64,000 nucleotides of DNA. Source: Rhodocyclaceae bacterium. GTDB lineage: Bacteria > Pseudomonadota > Gammaproteobacteria > Burkholderiales > Rhodocyclaceae. Every line of letters starts with the position of its first letter. Position 1 is the stretch's first letter. This document shows positions 56,206 to 64,000 of the stretch, one piece after another. The stretch spans positions 1-64,000 of the forward strand of contig JAJVIJ010000012.1 in the NCBI GenBank assembly GCA_022072095.1. The letters run 5' to 3'. Under the pieces are notes generated by a model. That model did no database searches. It saw only the letters and a program-made list of their open reading frames with translations, and was not told the DNA's origin. The translations under genes were made by a program, and so were the position numbers.

Positions 56206-57330
56206 TCAGAGTCCCAGCGCCTGACGCACGCCGGCGTGACGTACCTCGCCGGCATGGGTCAGGCAGGCGCCGGCGAGTACCTCGTCGTCCCAGTCCAGAG
56301 CCAGTGTGCCGTCGCGCACGAAGGGCGCGAGGAAGTTGTAGAGATTCTTGGCGTACATCTCGGAGGCATGCACGGCCAGCCGGCTGGGCAGATTGACCGG
56401 CCCGATCAACGTCACGCCACCGATGGTGAGCGTTTCGCCGGCCACGGTGCCGGCGACATTGCCCCCGGTTTCCGCCGCCATGTCGACGACGACGGCGCCC
56501 TGGCGCATTGCGGCCACCATGTCGGCGCTGACGATCACCGGAGCGCGCTTGCCAGGAATCGCCGCGGTCGTGATCAGTACATCGGTTGCAGCGACGGCCC
56601 GTCCCAGGCGCTCGGCCTGCTGCGCCTTTTCGGCATCGGTCAATTCGCGCGCATAACCACCGCTGCCCGCCGCCGACACGCCGGTATCGACGAACTTGGC
56701 ACCAAGGGACTCGATCTGCTCGCGCGTTTCCGGCCGGACATCGTAGCCGGTGACCACGGCGCCCATCCGCTTCACAGTCGCAATCGCCTGCAGTCCGGCG
56801 ACGCCGGCGCCGATCACCAGCACCTGTGCCGGCCGAATGGTGCCCGCGGCATAGGTCAGCATCGGAAAAAATTTCGGGCAATGATTCGCAGCAATCAGCG
56901 CACAGCAATACCCTGACACCGCTGCCTGCGAGGACAGTGCATCCATGCTCTGCGCCCGCGAAATGCGCGGCACCAGCTCCATCGCGAAGCTCGTGATCTT
57001 GCGCTCCGCCAAGGCGCGCACGCGCTCGGCATCGGCATACGGCGCCAGAAACCCGGCGAGCACCAAACCTGCCGGCAGTGAACCGATCTCGGCGAGTGTC
57101 GGCGGACGAACGCGCAGGATCAGTTGCGCACGACCGAGCCAGTCGGAACCCGGCGCCACCATCCCGGCCGGCGCAAAATCGTCATCACGAATGCCGGCAG
57201 CCAGCCCCGCTCCCCCTTCGATCAGAAACTCCACCCCCAGATTTGCAAATTTCTTGAGTACATCCGGGACCACGGCGACACGGCGTTCCGCACCAGCCAC
57301 CTCATTCAGCACGCCGAAGACTAGCGGCAT
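56206..57330 (-). CDS. pntAA: NAD(P) transhydrogenase subunit alpha, part 1 (NAD-binding)
   Basis: 374-residue soluble NAD(H)-binding domain I, an alanine dehydrogenase/PntA fold. It has AGAERRVAVVPD near residue 11, the NAD motif VLVIGAGVAGLQAIATVKRMGA near 163 (quoted as VIGAGVAGLQAIA) and GYDVRPETREQIESLGA. The ATG at 57330 follows a run of G five bases upstream, and the longer frame to 57501 is rejected. First gene of pntAA-pntAB-pntB, transcribed divergently from the tRNA-Arg. Confidence 0.94.
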   Translation of the reverse strand: MPLVFGVLNEVAGAERRVAVVPDVLKKFANLGVEFLIEGGAGLAAGIRDDDFAPAGMVAPGSDWLGRAQLILRVRPPTLAEIGSLPAGLVLAGFLAPYADAERVRALAERKITSFAMELVPRISRAQSMDALSSQAAVSGYCCALIAANHCPKFFPMLTYAAGTIRPAQVLVIGAGVAGLQAIATVKRMGAVVTGYDVRPETREQIESLGAKFVDTGVSAAGSGGYARELTDAEKAQQAERLGRAVAATDVLITTAAIPGKRAPVIVSADMVAAMRQGAVVVDMAAETGGNVAGTVAGETLTIGGVTLIGPVNLPSRLAVHASEMYAKNLYNFLAPFVRDGTLALDWDDEVLAGACLTHAGEVRHAGVRQALGL

Positions 57331-57503
57331 CGATTCCCCCCTGAGCGACAGCAGTCGAAATTGCTTCGGCCCGTATGATAAGCGATACCCTCCTGCCGGT
57401 CCCGTCGTACCGGCCCTACCCATCTCCTTGCACGACCTCCGCGAGCCGTCGCATTTGGGTGTGGGACGGTTTTCGAACAAATGCGCAACACAGCCGGACA
57501 AGC

Positions 57504-57512
57504 TGTTATACT
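57504..57512 (+). promoter_or_regulatory. Extended -10 promoter of tRNA-Arg
   Basis: TGTTATACT fits an extended -10 (TG-N-TATACT) and lies about 12 bases before the mature tRNA 5' end. A GC-rich discriminator follows, typical of stable RNA promoters. No strong -35 is seen. Confidence 0.45.
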
Positions 57513-57523
57513 GCGCGCCCTTC

Positions 57524-57600
57524 GCGCCCGTAGCTCAGTTGGATAGAGTACCTGGCTACGAACCAGGGGGTCGTGGGTTCGAATCCTGCCGGGCGCGCCA
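57524..57600 (+). tRNA. tRNA-Arg (anticodon ACG)
   Basis: 77 bases with acceptor arms GCGCCCG and CGGGCGC, D-arm GCTCAGTTGGATAGAG, anticodon stem CCTGG/CCAGG around CTACGAA, T-loop TTCGAAT and an encoded CCA end. The ACG anticodon (A34 edited to inosine by TadA) reads CGU, CGC and CGA. An integrase remnant lies directly downstream, so the 3' end of this gene may be an old attachment site. Confidence 0.97.
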
Positions 57601-57604
57601 ATAA

Positions 57605-57877
57605 TCAAAGGGTTAGCGAGTGTTTCACCGCTAGCCCTTTTTCTTTTTCCGACACTTTTCCGACAGCCTGCACGCGTCCGACCGGCCTGAGCGTCGGAGT
57701 CTCGGTGTTCCCCCGTTCCACGATGCGCCCGGCAGCGTCGAGAAGCTCGCGCAACTCGGCTGCCGAGTAATGGGTCGTGATGTCGCCGATCGCATGGACG
57801 GGGAGCGTCTTGCGGGTTTCGGGCGGGACGCCCGCCCCTCGCAACCTGCGCACGAAGGCATGCCGCAGGTTATGCAC
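57605..57877 (-). pseudogene. C-terminal remnant of a tyrosine recombinase (phage-type integrase)
   Basis: The frame reads HNLRHAFVRRLRGAGVPPE, then HAIGDITTHYS and AAELRELLDAAGRIVE. This matches the C-terminal end of tyrosine recombinases, with HxLRH, the box-II His and the Tyr nucleophile. The N-terminal catalytic and arm-binding parts are gone. Residues in the same frame upstream (CHDGGV) suggest the similarity starts near 57892 with no start codon, and the tail after about residue 65 is likely non-homologous. It ends four bases from the tRNA-Arg, the usual position of an integrase at its attachment site. No partner attR copy was seen in the window. Confidence 0.6.
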
Positions 57878-58093
57878 GCCACCATCATGACAAGTCCTTC
57901 AGATCAACACCGTGTCGCAGGGGTTTCAACGTGGCATCAAATTAGCATCAAGGGTTGACGCGCCTGGCATGTGGGGCTAAGTTAGACTGCATCTGTCCGA
58001 CATCCAGTTGACATGGTCCGTCGGCCAGTGGTGGCGGTATGCGGTGTATGCAGTACGGTTTGCCTTGAATAATCGATAATGAGGAGACTCGAC

Positions 58094-59422
58094 ATGCTTC
58101 GTCCCGTTGTCCGCAACATCTGCATTGCTTTGATGATCGCCCTGTCCACTGCAGTCGTCGCGCAGCCCAAGGAGCAGTTCGTGCCGATGGCGCTGTTCCG
58201 GATAGGTCCGCTCTCTTCCATTGGTACGTCTATTTTTGCCGGCATGATCGACTACTTCACGCTGGTGAACGAGCGTGATGGGGGCGTGTACGGCCACAAG
58301 CTGGTCTGGGAGGAGTGCGAGTTCGAGTACAAGCCGGATCGCGGCATGGAGTGCTACGAACGGCTCAAGGGGCGTGTGCCGACCGGCATGCCGTTTTTCG
58401 CGCCGAACAACACGCCCATGTCCTATGGTCTCACCGAGCGCGTGGTTCAGGACAAGGTGCCCCTGATCATGATCGGCATCGGTCGCGCGGACGCCGCTGA
58501 CGGCCGCGTCTTCCCTTGGGCATTTCCGCTGATGACCACTTACCAGAGCGGCAACGCGGCGATGGTGCGGTTCATCGCCAAGCGCGAGGGCGGAGTGGAC
58601 AAGCTCAAGACCAAGAAAATCGCCTTCGTCTATCACGACACCGCATTCGGCAAGGAAGAGCTGCCCATACTCGAAGTGCAGCAGAAGAAGTACGGTTTCG
58701 AACTGGTCAAGGTGCCGATTGCGCCACCGGGTGCCGAGCAGCAGTCGCAGTGGCTGAAGATCCGTCAGGAGAAGCCGGACTGGATCATCATGCGCACGCT
58801 AGGGGTCATGACCGTGTCGGCGATCAAGGCCGCGCAGCGCATCGGTTTTCCACGCGAGCGGATGATCTCGGGCTGGTGGTCGGGTACCGATGACGACGTG
58901 GTCGCCGCCGGCGACGCCGCCAAGGGCTACATTTCCACGGCACTCACCGCCGATGGGCGCGATGCGCCACTGGTGCAGGAGCTGTTCAAACGCTATTACA
59001 GCGGCGGACCGAAGAAGGGCAATCATCCGGATGCGAAGATGATCGGCACGAGCAACTACAACGCCGGTGTCACGCACGCGATAGTCAAGGTCGAAGCGAT
59101 TCGCCTCGCGATGGAAAGGTTCGGCAAGAAGCCGGTCACCGGCGAACAGGTCCGTTGGGCGCTGGAACACCTGAATATCGATGACAAACGCTTGCGTGAG
59201 CTGGGTGCGTCCGGGCTGATGCAGCCGCTCAGGACTTCGTGCGCGGACCACGAGGGCGGAGGTGCGGTGCGCATCCATCAATGGGATGGCGCGAAGTGGG
59301 TCGCGCTCGAAGACTGGTTCAAGGGCGATCCCGCGCTGGTCCGGCCGGTGCTCGAGGAGGCGGCCGCCGCCTATGCGAAAGACAAGGGCATCACGCCAAG
59401 AGACTGCTCGAAGGAGAGCTGA
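58094..59422 (+). CDS. Periplasmic ABC substrate-binding protein (copy 2 of 4)
   Basis: 442-residue Peripla_BP_6 protein with signal peptide (MLRPVVRNICIALMIALSTA, cleavage after VVAQ). It shares LVWEECEFEYKPDR, KKIAFVYHDTAFGKEE and the C-terminal ITPRDCSKE with the next two genes. GAGGAG seven bases before the ATG at 58094 fixes the start, and an ATG at 58079 lies upstream of that site. No permease or ATPase is adjacent, so it may use the Liv system at the window's left end or one elsewhere. Ligand unknown. Confidence 0.85.
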   Translation: MLRPVVRNICIALMIALSTAVVAQPKEQFVPMALFRIGPLSSIGTSIFAGMIDYFTLVNERDGGVYGHKLVWEECEFEYKPDRGMECYERLKGRVPTGMPFFAPNNTPMSYGLTERVVQDKVPLIMIGIGRADAADGRVFPWAFPLMTTYQSGNAAMVRFIAKREGGVDKLKTKKIAFVYHDTAFGKEELPILEVQQKKYGFELVKVPIAPPGAEQQSQWLKIRQEKPDWIIMRTLGVMTVSAIKAAQRIGFPRERMISGWWSGTDDDVVAAGDAAKGYISTALTADGRDAPLVQELFKRYYSGGPKKGNHPDAKMIGTSNYNAGVTHAIVKVEAIRLAMERFGKKPVTGEQVRWALEHLNIDDKRLRELGASGLMQPLRTSCADHEGGGAVRIHQWDGAKWVALEDWFKGDPALVRPVLEEAAAAYAKDKGITPRDCSKES

Positions 59423-59473
59423 TCGATACATGTCGTTCATAACAACAATCTGATCGCATACTGGAGGGGGTTC

Positions 59474-60816
59474 ATGATGAGACTCCGTCGTTCAGGCTGG
59501 TTTGGCCGGTGCCTGCTCGGTGGCCTGATATGCGTCGGCACCCTCAGCGTCGCCTTGCCTGTGCGTGCGCAGCAATTCATTCCCGTGCCCACCGCGCGCG
59601 TCGGCCCGCTGGCCAATCTGGGGCTTGGGCTTGCGGCCGGATGGCTGGACTACATGCAGCTGTTGAACGATCGCGATGGCGGCATCCAGGGCGTGAAACT
59701 GGTCTGGGAGGAGTGCGAGTTCGAATACAAACCGGATCGTGCGATCGAGTGTTACGAGCGTTTCAAATCGAAGGCGGCAGCGGGCGTCGGGCTGCCTTTC
59801 GTGAACCTGTTCAACACCCCGGCCTCCTATGCGCTTGCCGATCGCGTCGTGCAGGACAAGGTACCCATGTTGAACATCGGCGTCGGTCGCGCCGATGCCG
59901 CAGACGGCCGCGTCTTCCCGTGGGTGTTCCCGCTGATCAGTTCCTACTACAGCGGCAACAACGCGCTGGTGCAGTTCATCGCCCAGCGTGAAGGCGGCAT
60001 CGACAAGCTGAAGGGGAAGAAGATTGCGTTCGTTTATCACGATACCGCGTTCGGCAAGGAAGAGCTCCCCATCATGGAGCTTCAGGCCAAGCGGTATGGT
60101 CTCGAAGTGATCAAGGTGCCGGTGGCGCCGCCCGGAACGGAACAGCAGTCACAGTGGCTGTTGATCCGCCAGCAGCAGCCGGACTGGGTGATGTTGAAAA
60201 CGCTGGGCGTAATGAGCGTGGCGGCGCTGAAGATGGCCGGCCGGGTTGGGTTCCCCATCGACCGCATCGTCGGCGGCTGGTGGTCGGGGACCACTGACGA
60301 CGTCGTTGCCGCCGGTGAAGCCGCCAAGGGTTACATCGGCGCGAGCCTGTTCGGTGACGGCCAGAATTTCCCGGTCATCCAGGAAATCTCCGGCGCTACT
60401 ACGGAGGGGGCAAGAAGGGCAATGCGCCGGATCTCAAGATGGTCGGCACGTCGAATTACAACATGGGTGTCGGTCAGGCCATCATGATGACCGAGGCGAT
60501 CCGTACCGCGATGACGCTATATGGCGGCGGCAAGCCCGTAACCGGAGAGCAGGTGCGCAATGCGCTGGAGCAGCTCAACATCGACGAAAAGCGCGTGCGT
60601 GACATCGGTGCCTGGGGACTGGTACCGACGGTCAAGACGAGCTGTGCCGACCACGAAGGCAGTGGCGCCGTGCGCATGCACCAGTGGGATGGGTCGAAAT
60701 GGACGGCGCTTGCCGAATGGACGGTGTCGGACAGGGCGCTGGTGCGCGGATTTACCGAGCAGGCGGCGGCGGGCTATGCCAAGGAAAAGAAGCTGTCGGT
60801 GCGGGATTGCAAGTAA
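59474..60816 (+). pseudogene. Periplasmic ABC substrate-binding protein (copy 3 of 4), frameshifted
   Basis: The gene is intact to about residue 304 (FPVIQEI), where two bases (TC at about 60389-60390) stand where a codon is expected. After that the original frame reads nonsense and stops at 60487, while the correct frame continues RRYYGGGKKGNAPDLKMVG to 60816. One missing base explains it. Restored, the protein would be about 447 residues with signal peptide and the paralogue landmarks NLGLGLAAGWLDYMQLLNDR and KKIAFVYHDTAFGKEE. A GGAGGGGG precedes the ATG. A sequencing error is a real alternative to inactivation, since no other damage is visible. Confidence 0.8.
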
Positions 60817-60912
60817 GGGATGTGGCGTTCAGGGGGCACCCTGATGGAAAGGCCGATGCGAGCCTTTCATATTGATGGAGTCGTGTCCAAACATCAACCG
60901 AAGGAGAGGTGT

Positions 60913-62247
60913 ATGACCCGTCGTATATCGCTGTCTCGCTTGACTCGATGGGGTGCCGTGGCGCTGTTTGCCGGCACCGTATCGACTCAGCCCATGGTGC
61001 AGGCCGCTGATCAGTTCATCGGTGTCGCCACGACCCGTCTCGGGCCGCTGGCCAATATCGGTTTGGGGCTGGCCGGCGGTTGGCTGGATTACATGCAGTT
61101 ATTGAATGATCGCGACGGCGGTATCCATGGCGTCAAGCTTGTTTGGGAGGAGTGTGAATTCGAGTACAAGCCGGACCGCAACGTCGAGTGCTATGAACGG
61201 CTCAAGACCAAGGGTTTGCCATTCTGGAACACCTTCAATACACCGGCCTCCTATGCGCTGACCGATCGGCTGCCGCAGGACAAGATCCCGTTGATGAACG
61301 TCGCGCTGGGTCGGGCCGACGCCGCCGATGGCCGGGTCTTCCCCTGGGTGTTTCCTCTCGTGACCACCTACCACAGCGCCAACGCGGCGCTGGTGCAGTT
61401 CATAGGCCAGAAGGAGGGTGGGATCGACAAGCTGAAGGGCAAGAAGATTGCATTCGTCTATCACGACACCGCATTCGGCAAGGAGGTGTTGCCGCTGATG
61501 GAGTTGCAGGCCAAGAAATATGGCTTCGACTTGCTGAAGGTGCCGGTGGCGCCGCCGGGGGCCGAGCAGCAGTCGCAATGGCTGCAAATCCGCCAGCAAA
61601 AACCCGACTGGGTGGTGATGAGGACTCTGGGCGTGATGACCTCCGCCGCGATCAAGGCCGCGCAGCGCGTCGGTTTCCCGGCCGACAGGATGATCTCGGG
61701 TTGGTGGTCGGGCACGACGGAGGACATGTTGGCGGCCGGCGATGCGGCCAAGGGCTACCACGCAGCAGCGCTGTTCGGCGATGGTCCGAACTTCCCGGTC
61801 ATCCAGGAGATCGTCAAGCGTTACTACAGTGGTGGAAAGAAGGGGAACATGCCTGATCCCAAGCTTGTGGGTTCGTCCAGCTACAACCAGGGGGTGTCCC
61901 AGGGCATCATCATGATGGAGGCCGTCAAGGTGGCGATGGACCGATACGGCAAGGGACCCGTCACCGGTGAGCAGGTGCGTTGGGCGCTCGAGCATATGAA
62001 TCTCGATGACAAACGTATCCGTGAGCTGGGCGCGACTGGGCTGATGCAGCCGATCAAGACCTCCTGCACGGACCACGAAGGCGGCGGCGCGATCCTGATT
62101 AACCAATGGGATGGCGGCAAGTGGGTGCCTCAAAAGGAATGGGTCAAGGCAGACCGTAGCGTCGTGCGCCCGTTCCTCGAAAGTCTGGCGACCGCCTACG
62201 CGAAGGAGAAAGGCATCACGCCGCGCGACTGCTCGAAGGAGCGGTGA
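60913..62247 (+). CDS. Periplasmic ABC substrate-binding protein (copy 4 of 4)
   Basis: 444 residues with a signal peptide ending near MVQAAD. It is nearly collinear with copy 3: ANIGLGLAGGWLDYMQLLN and DRDGGIHGVKLVWEECEFEY are almost identical there. It has KKIAFVYHDTAFGKEV, GWWSGTTEDMLAAGDAAKGY and a final ITPRDCSKE. AGGAG six bases before the ATG at 60913 sets the start. A hairpin follows about 50 bases after the stop. Confidence 0.87.
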   Translation: MTRRISLSRLTRWGAVALFAGTVSTQPMVQAADQFIGVATTRLGPLANIGLGLAGGWLDYMQLLNDRDGGIHGVKLVWEECEFEYKPDRNVECYERLKTKGLPFWNTFNTPASYALTDRLPQDKIPLMNVALGRADAADGRVFPWVFPLVTTYHSANAALVQFIGQKEGGIDKLKGKKIAFVYHDTAFGKEVLPLMELQAKKYGFDLLKVPVAPPGAEQQSQWLQIRQQKPDWVVMRTLGVMTSAAIKAAQRVGFPADRMISGWWSGTTEDMLAAGDAAKGYHAAALFGDGPNFPVIQEIVKRYYSGGKKGNMPDPKLVGSSSYNQGVSQGIIMMEAVKVAMDRYGKGPVTGEQVRWALEHMNLDDKRIRELGATGLMQPIKTSCTDHEGGGAILINQWDGGKWVPQKEWVKADRSVVRPFLESLATAYAKEKGITPRDCSKER

Positions 62248-62294
62248 GCCCACTATCGGGCGCTACCACCAAGTGTTCTCCTTGACATCGCTTC

Positions 62295-62324
62295 CCTGTA
62301 GCGCGCCTGAGGGTGCGCTACAGG
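62295..62324. terminator. Strong hairpin between the binding-protein cluster and tldD
   Basis: CCTGTAGCGC and GCGCTACAGG pair perfectly over ten bases around a ten-base loop. It lies in the 111-base convergent gap. There is no T-run directly after it on the plus strand (a run of T stands about 30 bases further), so it may be a bidirectional terminator of the hairpin-dominated kind. Confidence 0.5.
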
Positions 62325-62358
62325 CTTCCACATGCGTGCCCGCCATATTGCGGCTTTT

Positions 62359-63852
62359 TTACGCCGTACCGCCTACCGTCAGCCCATCGACCAGTAGCGT
62401 CGGCTGTCCGACCCCTACCGGTACGCTCTGCCCGTCCTTGCCGCAGGTACCGACACCCGGATCCAGTGCCAGATCGTTGCCAATTGCGCGCACACGTGTC
62501 AGCACATCCGGTCCATTGCCGATCAGCGTTGCGCCGCGAACTGGCCGCGTCACCTTGCCATGTTCGATCAGATAGGCTTCTGCCGCGGAGAAAACGAATT
62601 TGCCGCTGGTGATGTCGACCTGGCCGCCACCGAAATTGACCGCATACAGGCCATGTTCGACCGAGGCGATGATGTCTTGGGGGTCGCGATCGCCGTTGAG
62701 CATGATGGTGTTGGTCATTCTGGGCATCGGCAAATGGGCGAACGACTCACGTCGGCCATTACCCGTGACCGGCACGCCCATCAGACGGGCATTGAGCGTG
62801 TCCTGCAGGTAACCCACCAAGATGCCATCCTCGATCAGCACGGTGCGTTGCGTCGCATTGCCCTCGTCATCGACGGTGAGCGACCCGCGTCGCCTGGCCA
62901 GTGTGCCGTCATCGACGACCGTCACCCCAGGGGCCGCGATACGACTGCCCAATCGGCCCGAAAACGCCGAACTGCCCTTGCGGTTGAAATCACCCTCCAG
63001 GCCATGGCCGATGGCTTCATGCAGCAGGATCCCAGGCCACCCCGAGCCGAGCACGACCGGCATCAGACCCGCTGGCGCGGGCCCTGCTTCGATGTTGACA
63101 CTGGCCTGGTGTACGGCCTGCCGCGCATAATCGTAGAGAACATCGTCGGCGAAGTGCGCGAAATCGAATCGACCGCCGCCGCCGGCCGAGCCCTGTTCAC
63201 GTCGCCCGTGCTGCGCCATGATCACGGCGACACTGACCCGAACCAGCGGGCGCACGTCGGCCGCCATTTTGCCATCCAGACGAGCGACCAGGATCACGTC
63301 ATAGGATGCGGCGACACTGGCCATGACCTCGACGACGCGTGGATCCAGGGATCTGGCATAACGTTCCAGATTCTCGAGCAATGCAACCTTGTCGCGAGCG
63401 GCCAGGGAAGCGATCGGGTCCGAAAATGCGTAAGACGGTGCAGCGGCATGGGTAGGTGCACGCAGCGCGGTCCGTCGCTGCTGGCCCTGAAGCGTGATCG
63501 CACGCGTGGTGCGGGCAGCTTCCTCGATCGCGGCACGGCTGATGTCATCGGAATAGGCAAAGGCGGTCTTCTCTCCGCATACGGCACGTATGCCGACGCC
63601 CTGCTCGATGTTGAAGCTGCCCGACTTGACAATGCCTTCCTCCAGACTCCAGCCTTCGCTGCGGTGATACTGAAAATACAGATCGGCATCGTCGACCCGA
63701 TGGCTTCCAAGCAGATCGAAAGCGCGTTCGAGCTGGGCCTCCGTCAGTTCGAACGGTGAGAGCAGGGTCGAGCGTGCGATGTCCAGCGCGTGCTGCGGGG
63801 AGTCCTTCTGGGTGTGCGGGTCCATGAATATCCGACTCGGAGTTGAAGACAT
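62359..63852 (-). CDS. tldD: TldD metalloprotease subunit
   Basis: 497 residues (E. coli TldD is about 481), the metal-bearing partner of the TldD/TldE (PmbA) protease that trims modified peptides and antitoxins. The zinc motif HEAIGHGLEGDF (HExxxH) lies near residue 270. N-terminal DADLYFQYHRSEGWSLEEG and GVGIRAVCGEKTAFAYSD match the family. The ATG at 63852 or 63825 could be used, and neither has a strong ribosome site. The stop lies close to the gene-free convergent gap. tldE/pmbA is not in the window. Confidence 0.94.
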   Translation of the reverse strand: MSSTPSRIFMDPHTQKDSPQHALDIARSTLLSPFELTEAQLERAFDLLGSHRVDDADLYFQYHRSEGWSLEEGIVKSGSFNIEQGVGIRAVCGEKTAFAYSDDISRAAIEEAARTTRAITLQGQQRRTALRAPTHAAAPSYAFSDPIASLAARDKVALLENLERYARSLDPRVVEVMASVAASYDVILVARLDGKMAADVRPLVRVSVAVIMAQHGRREQGSAGGGGRFDFAHFADDVLYDYARQAVHQASVNIEAGPAPAGLMPVVLGSGWPGILLHEAIGHGLEGDFNRKGSSAFSGRLGSRIAAPGVTVVDDGTLARRRGSLTVDDEGNATQRTVLIEDGILVGYLQDTLNARLMGVPVTGNGRRESFAHLPMPRMTNTIMLNGDRDPQDIIASVEHGLYAVNFGGGQVDITSGKFVFSAAEAYLIEHGKVTRPVRGATLIGNGPDVLTRVRAIGNDLALDPGVGTCGKDGQSVPVGVGQPTLLVDGLTVGGTA

Positions 63853-63856
63853 CGGC

Positions 63857-64000
63857 TCAGCCAGCCTTGCCGAGGCGCGCGACGATGGCGCTTTCCTCGT
63901 CCGGGTGGAAGCCGTATTTGTACAGCGATTTCTCTTCGGGGTGCTCGCGCCAGCGCCCGCCGAACTCTCGCAACAGTGACGCCGCCCGCGCGCATTCCAG
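63857..64000 (-). CDS. C-terminal end of an unrecognised protein, partial
   Basis: The last 47 codons and TGA of a gene that enters from the right edge, five bases before the tldD start, so probably one operon. The tail reads LREFGGRWREHPEEKSLYKY then GFHPDEESAIVARLGKAG, a soluble, charged segment. I do not recognise the family. Confidence 0.5.
   Translation of the reverse strand: MECARAASLLREFGGRWREHPEEKSLYKYGFHPDEESAIVARLGKAG

Noticed and set aside
57600..62300. A second copy of the tRNA-Arg 3' end as attR
   Set aside because: No matching direct repeat of the T-arm/acceptor end was found by eye in this interval, so island borders cannot be set.
1..64000. CRISPR array, rRNA operon, insertion sequence or prophage
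   Set aside because: No regularly spaced repeats, rRNA segments, transposase motifs or phage structural genes were seen on reading both strands. The only mobile trace is the integrase relic.

Overview
The window is a gene-dense stretch of chromosome from a high-GC Gram-negative bacterium, most likely a beta- or gammaproteobacterium. Supporting signs are a class I PHB synthase, ornithine-lipid genes, the map-glnD pair, an SAH riboswitch in front of ahcY, a sigma-54 promoter with NtrC-type sites, a PEP-CTERM sorting signal and a three-subunit transhydrogenase. I cannot name the species. I see no plasmid, phage or transposon backbone. The only mobile-DNA trace is an integrase remnant next to a tRNA-Arg gene.

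Layout. 0-4.5 kb (+): a branched-chain-amino-acid-type ABC importer (end of livG, livH, livM, livF, binding protein). 4.6-5.9 kb (-): serS. 6.0-12.8 kb (-): nitrate assimilation, read as nasT, then a regulatory region, then nrtA-nrtB-nrtD-nirB-nirD. 13.0-17.6 kb: a sensor kinase, a response regulator with an ATPase output domain, a stand-alone ATPase-domain protein and a CbiX/SirB-type chelatase. 17.6-24 kb: pbpG, a patatin-like lipase, map, glnD and def. 24.2-29.8 kb (-): a leucine/isovalerate-type acyl-CoA carboxylase cluster with a thiolase. 29.9-33.5 kb: carbonic anhydrase, phaC and a zinc-dependent phospholipase C-like protein. 33.6-39.2 kb (+): adenosine kinase-like protein, slyB-type lipoprotein, olsB-olsA, then an SAH riboswitch with ahcY-metF. 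39.3-48.5 kb: cfa, an SDR, a GNAT protein, an MFS transporter with a coupled 45-residue membrane peptide, two acyl-CoA enzymes and an HDOD protein. 48.6-52.4 kb (-): an IorAB-like molybdenum hydroxylase with XdhC. 52.7-53.3 kb (-): a broken PEP-CTERM gene. 53.6-57.3 kb: an SPFH protein and pntAA-pntAB-pntB. 57.5-57.9 kb: tRNA-Arg(ACG) and the integrase relic. 58-62.2 kb (+): three tandem substrate-binding proteins, one frameshifted, paralogous to the one at 3-4.5 kb. 62.3-64 kb (-): tldD and a partial gene.

The most informative regulatory region is 11.9-12.25 kb. In order toward nrtA it holds two NtrC-type palindromes 32 bp apart, a full -24/-12 sigma-54 promoter, and a short leader with two hairpins whose six-base loops both have A at position 1 and G at position 4. 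The second hairpin overlaps the 5' arm of an intrinsic terminator with a T-rich tail. This is the layout of an ANTAR-protein antitermination target, and an ANTAR protein (nasT) is encoded directly upstream. The operon therefore looks controlled by nitrogen limitation at initiation and by nitrate or nitrite at elongation.

A second linked module is the methyl cycle. ahcY makes adenosine and homocysteine, metF feeds remethylation, and the PfkB-family kinase a few genes upstream could remove the adenosine.
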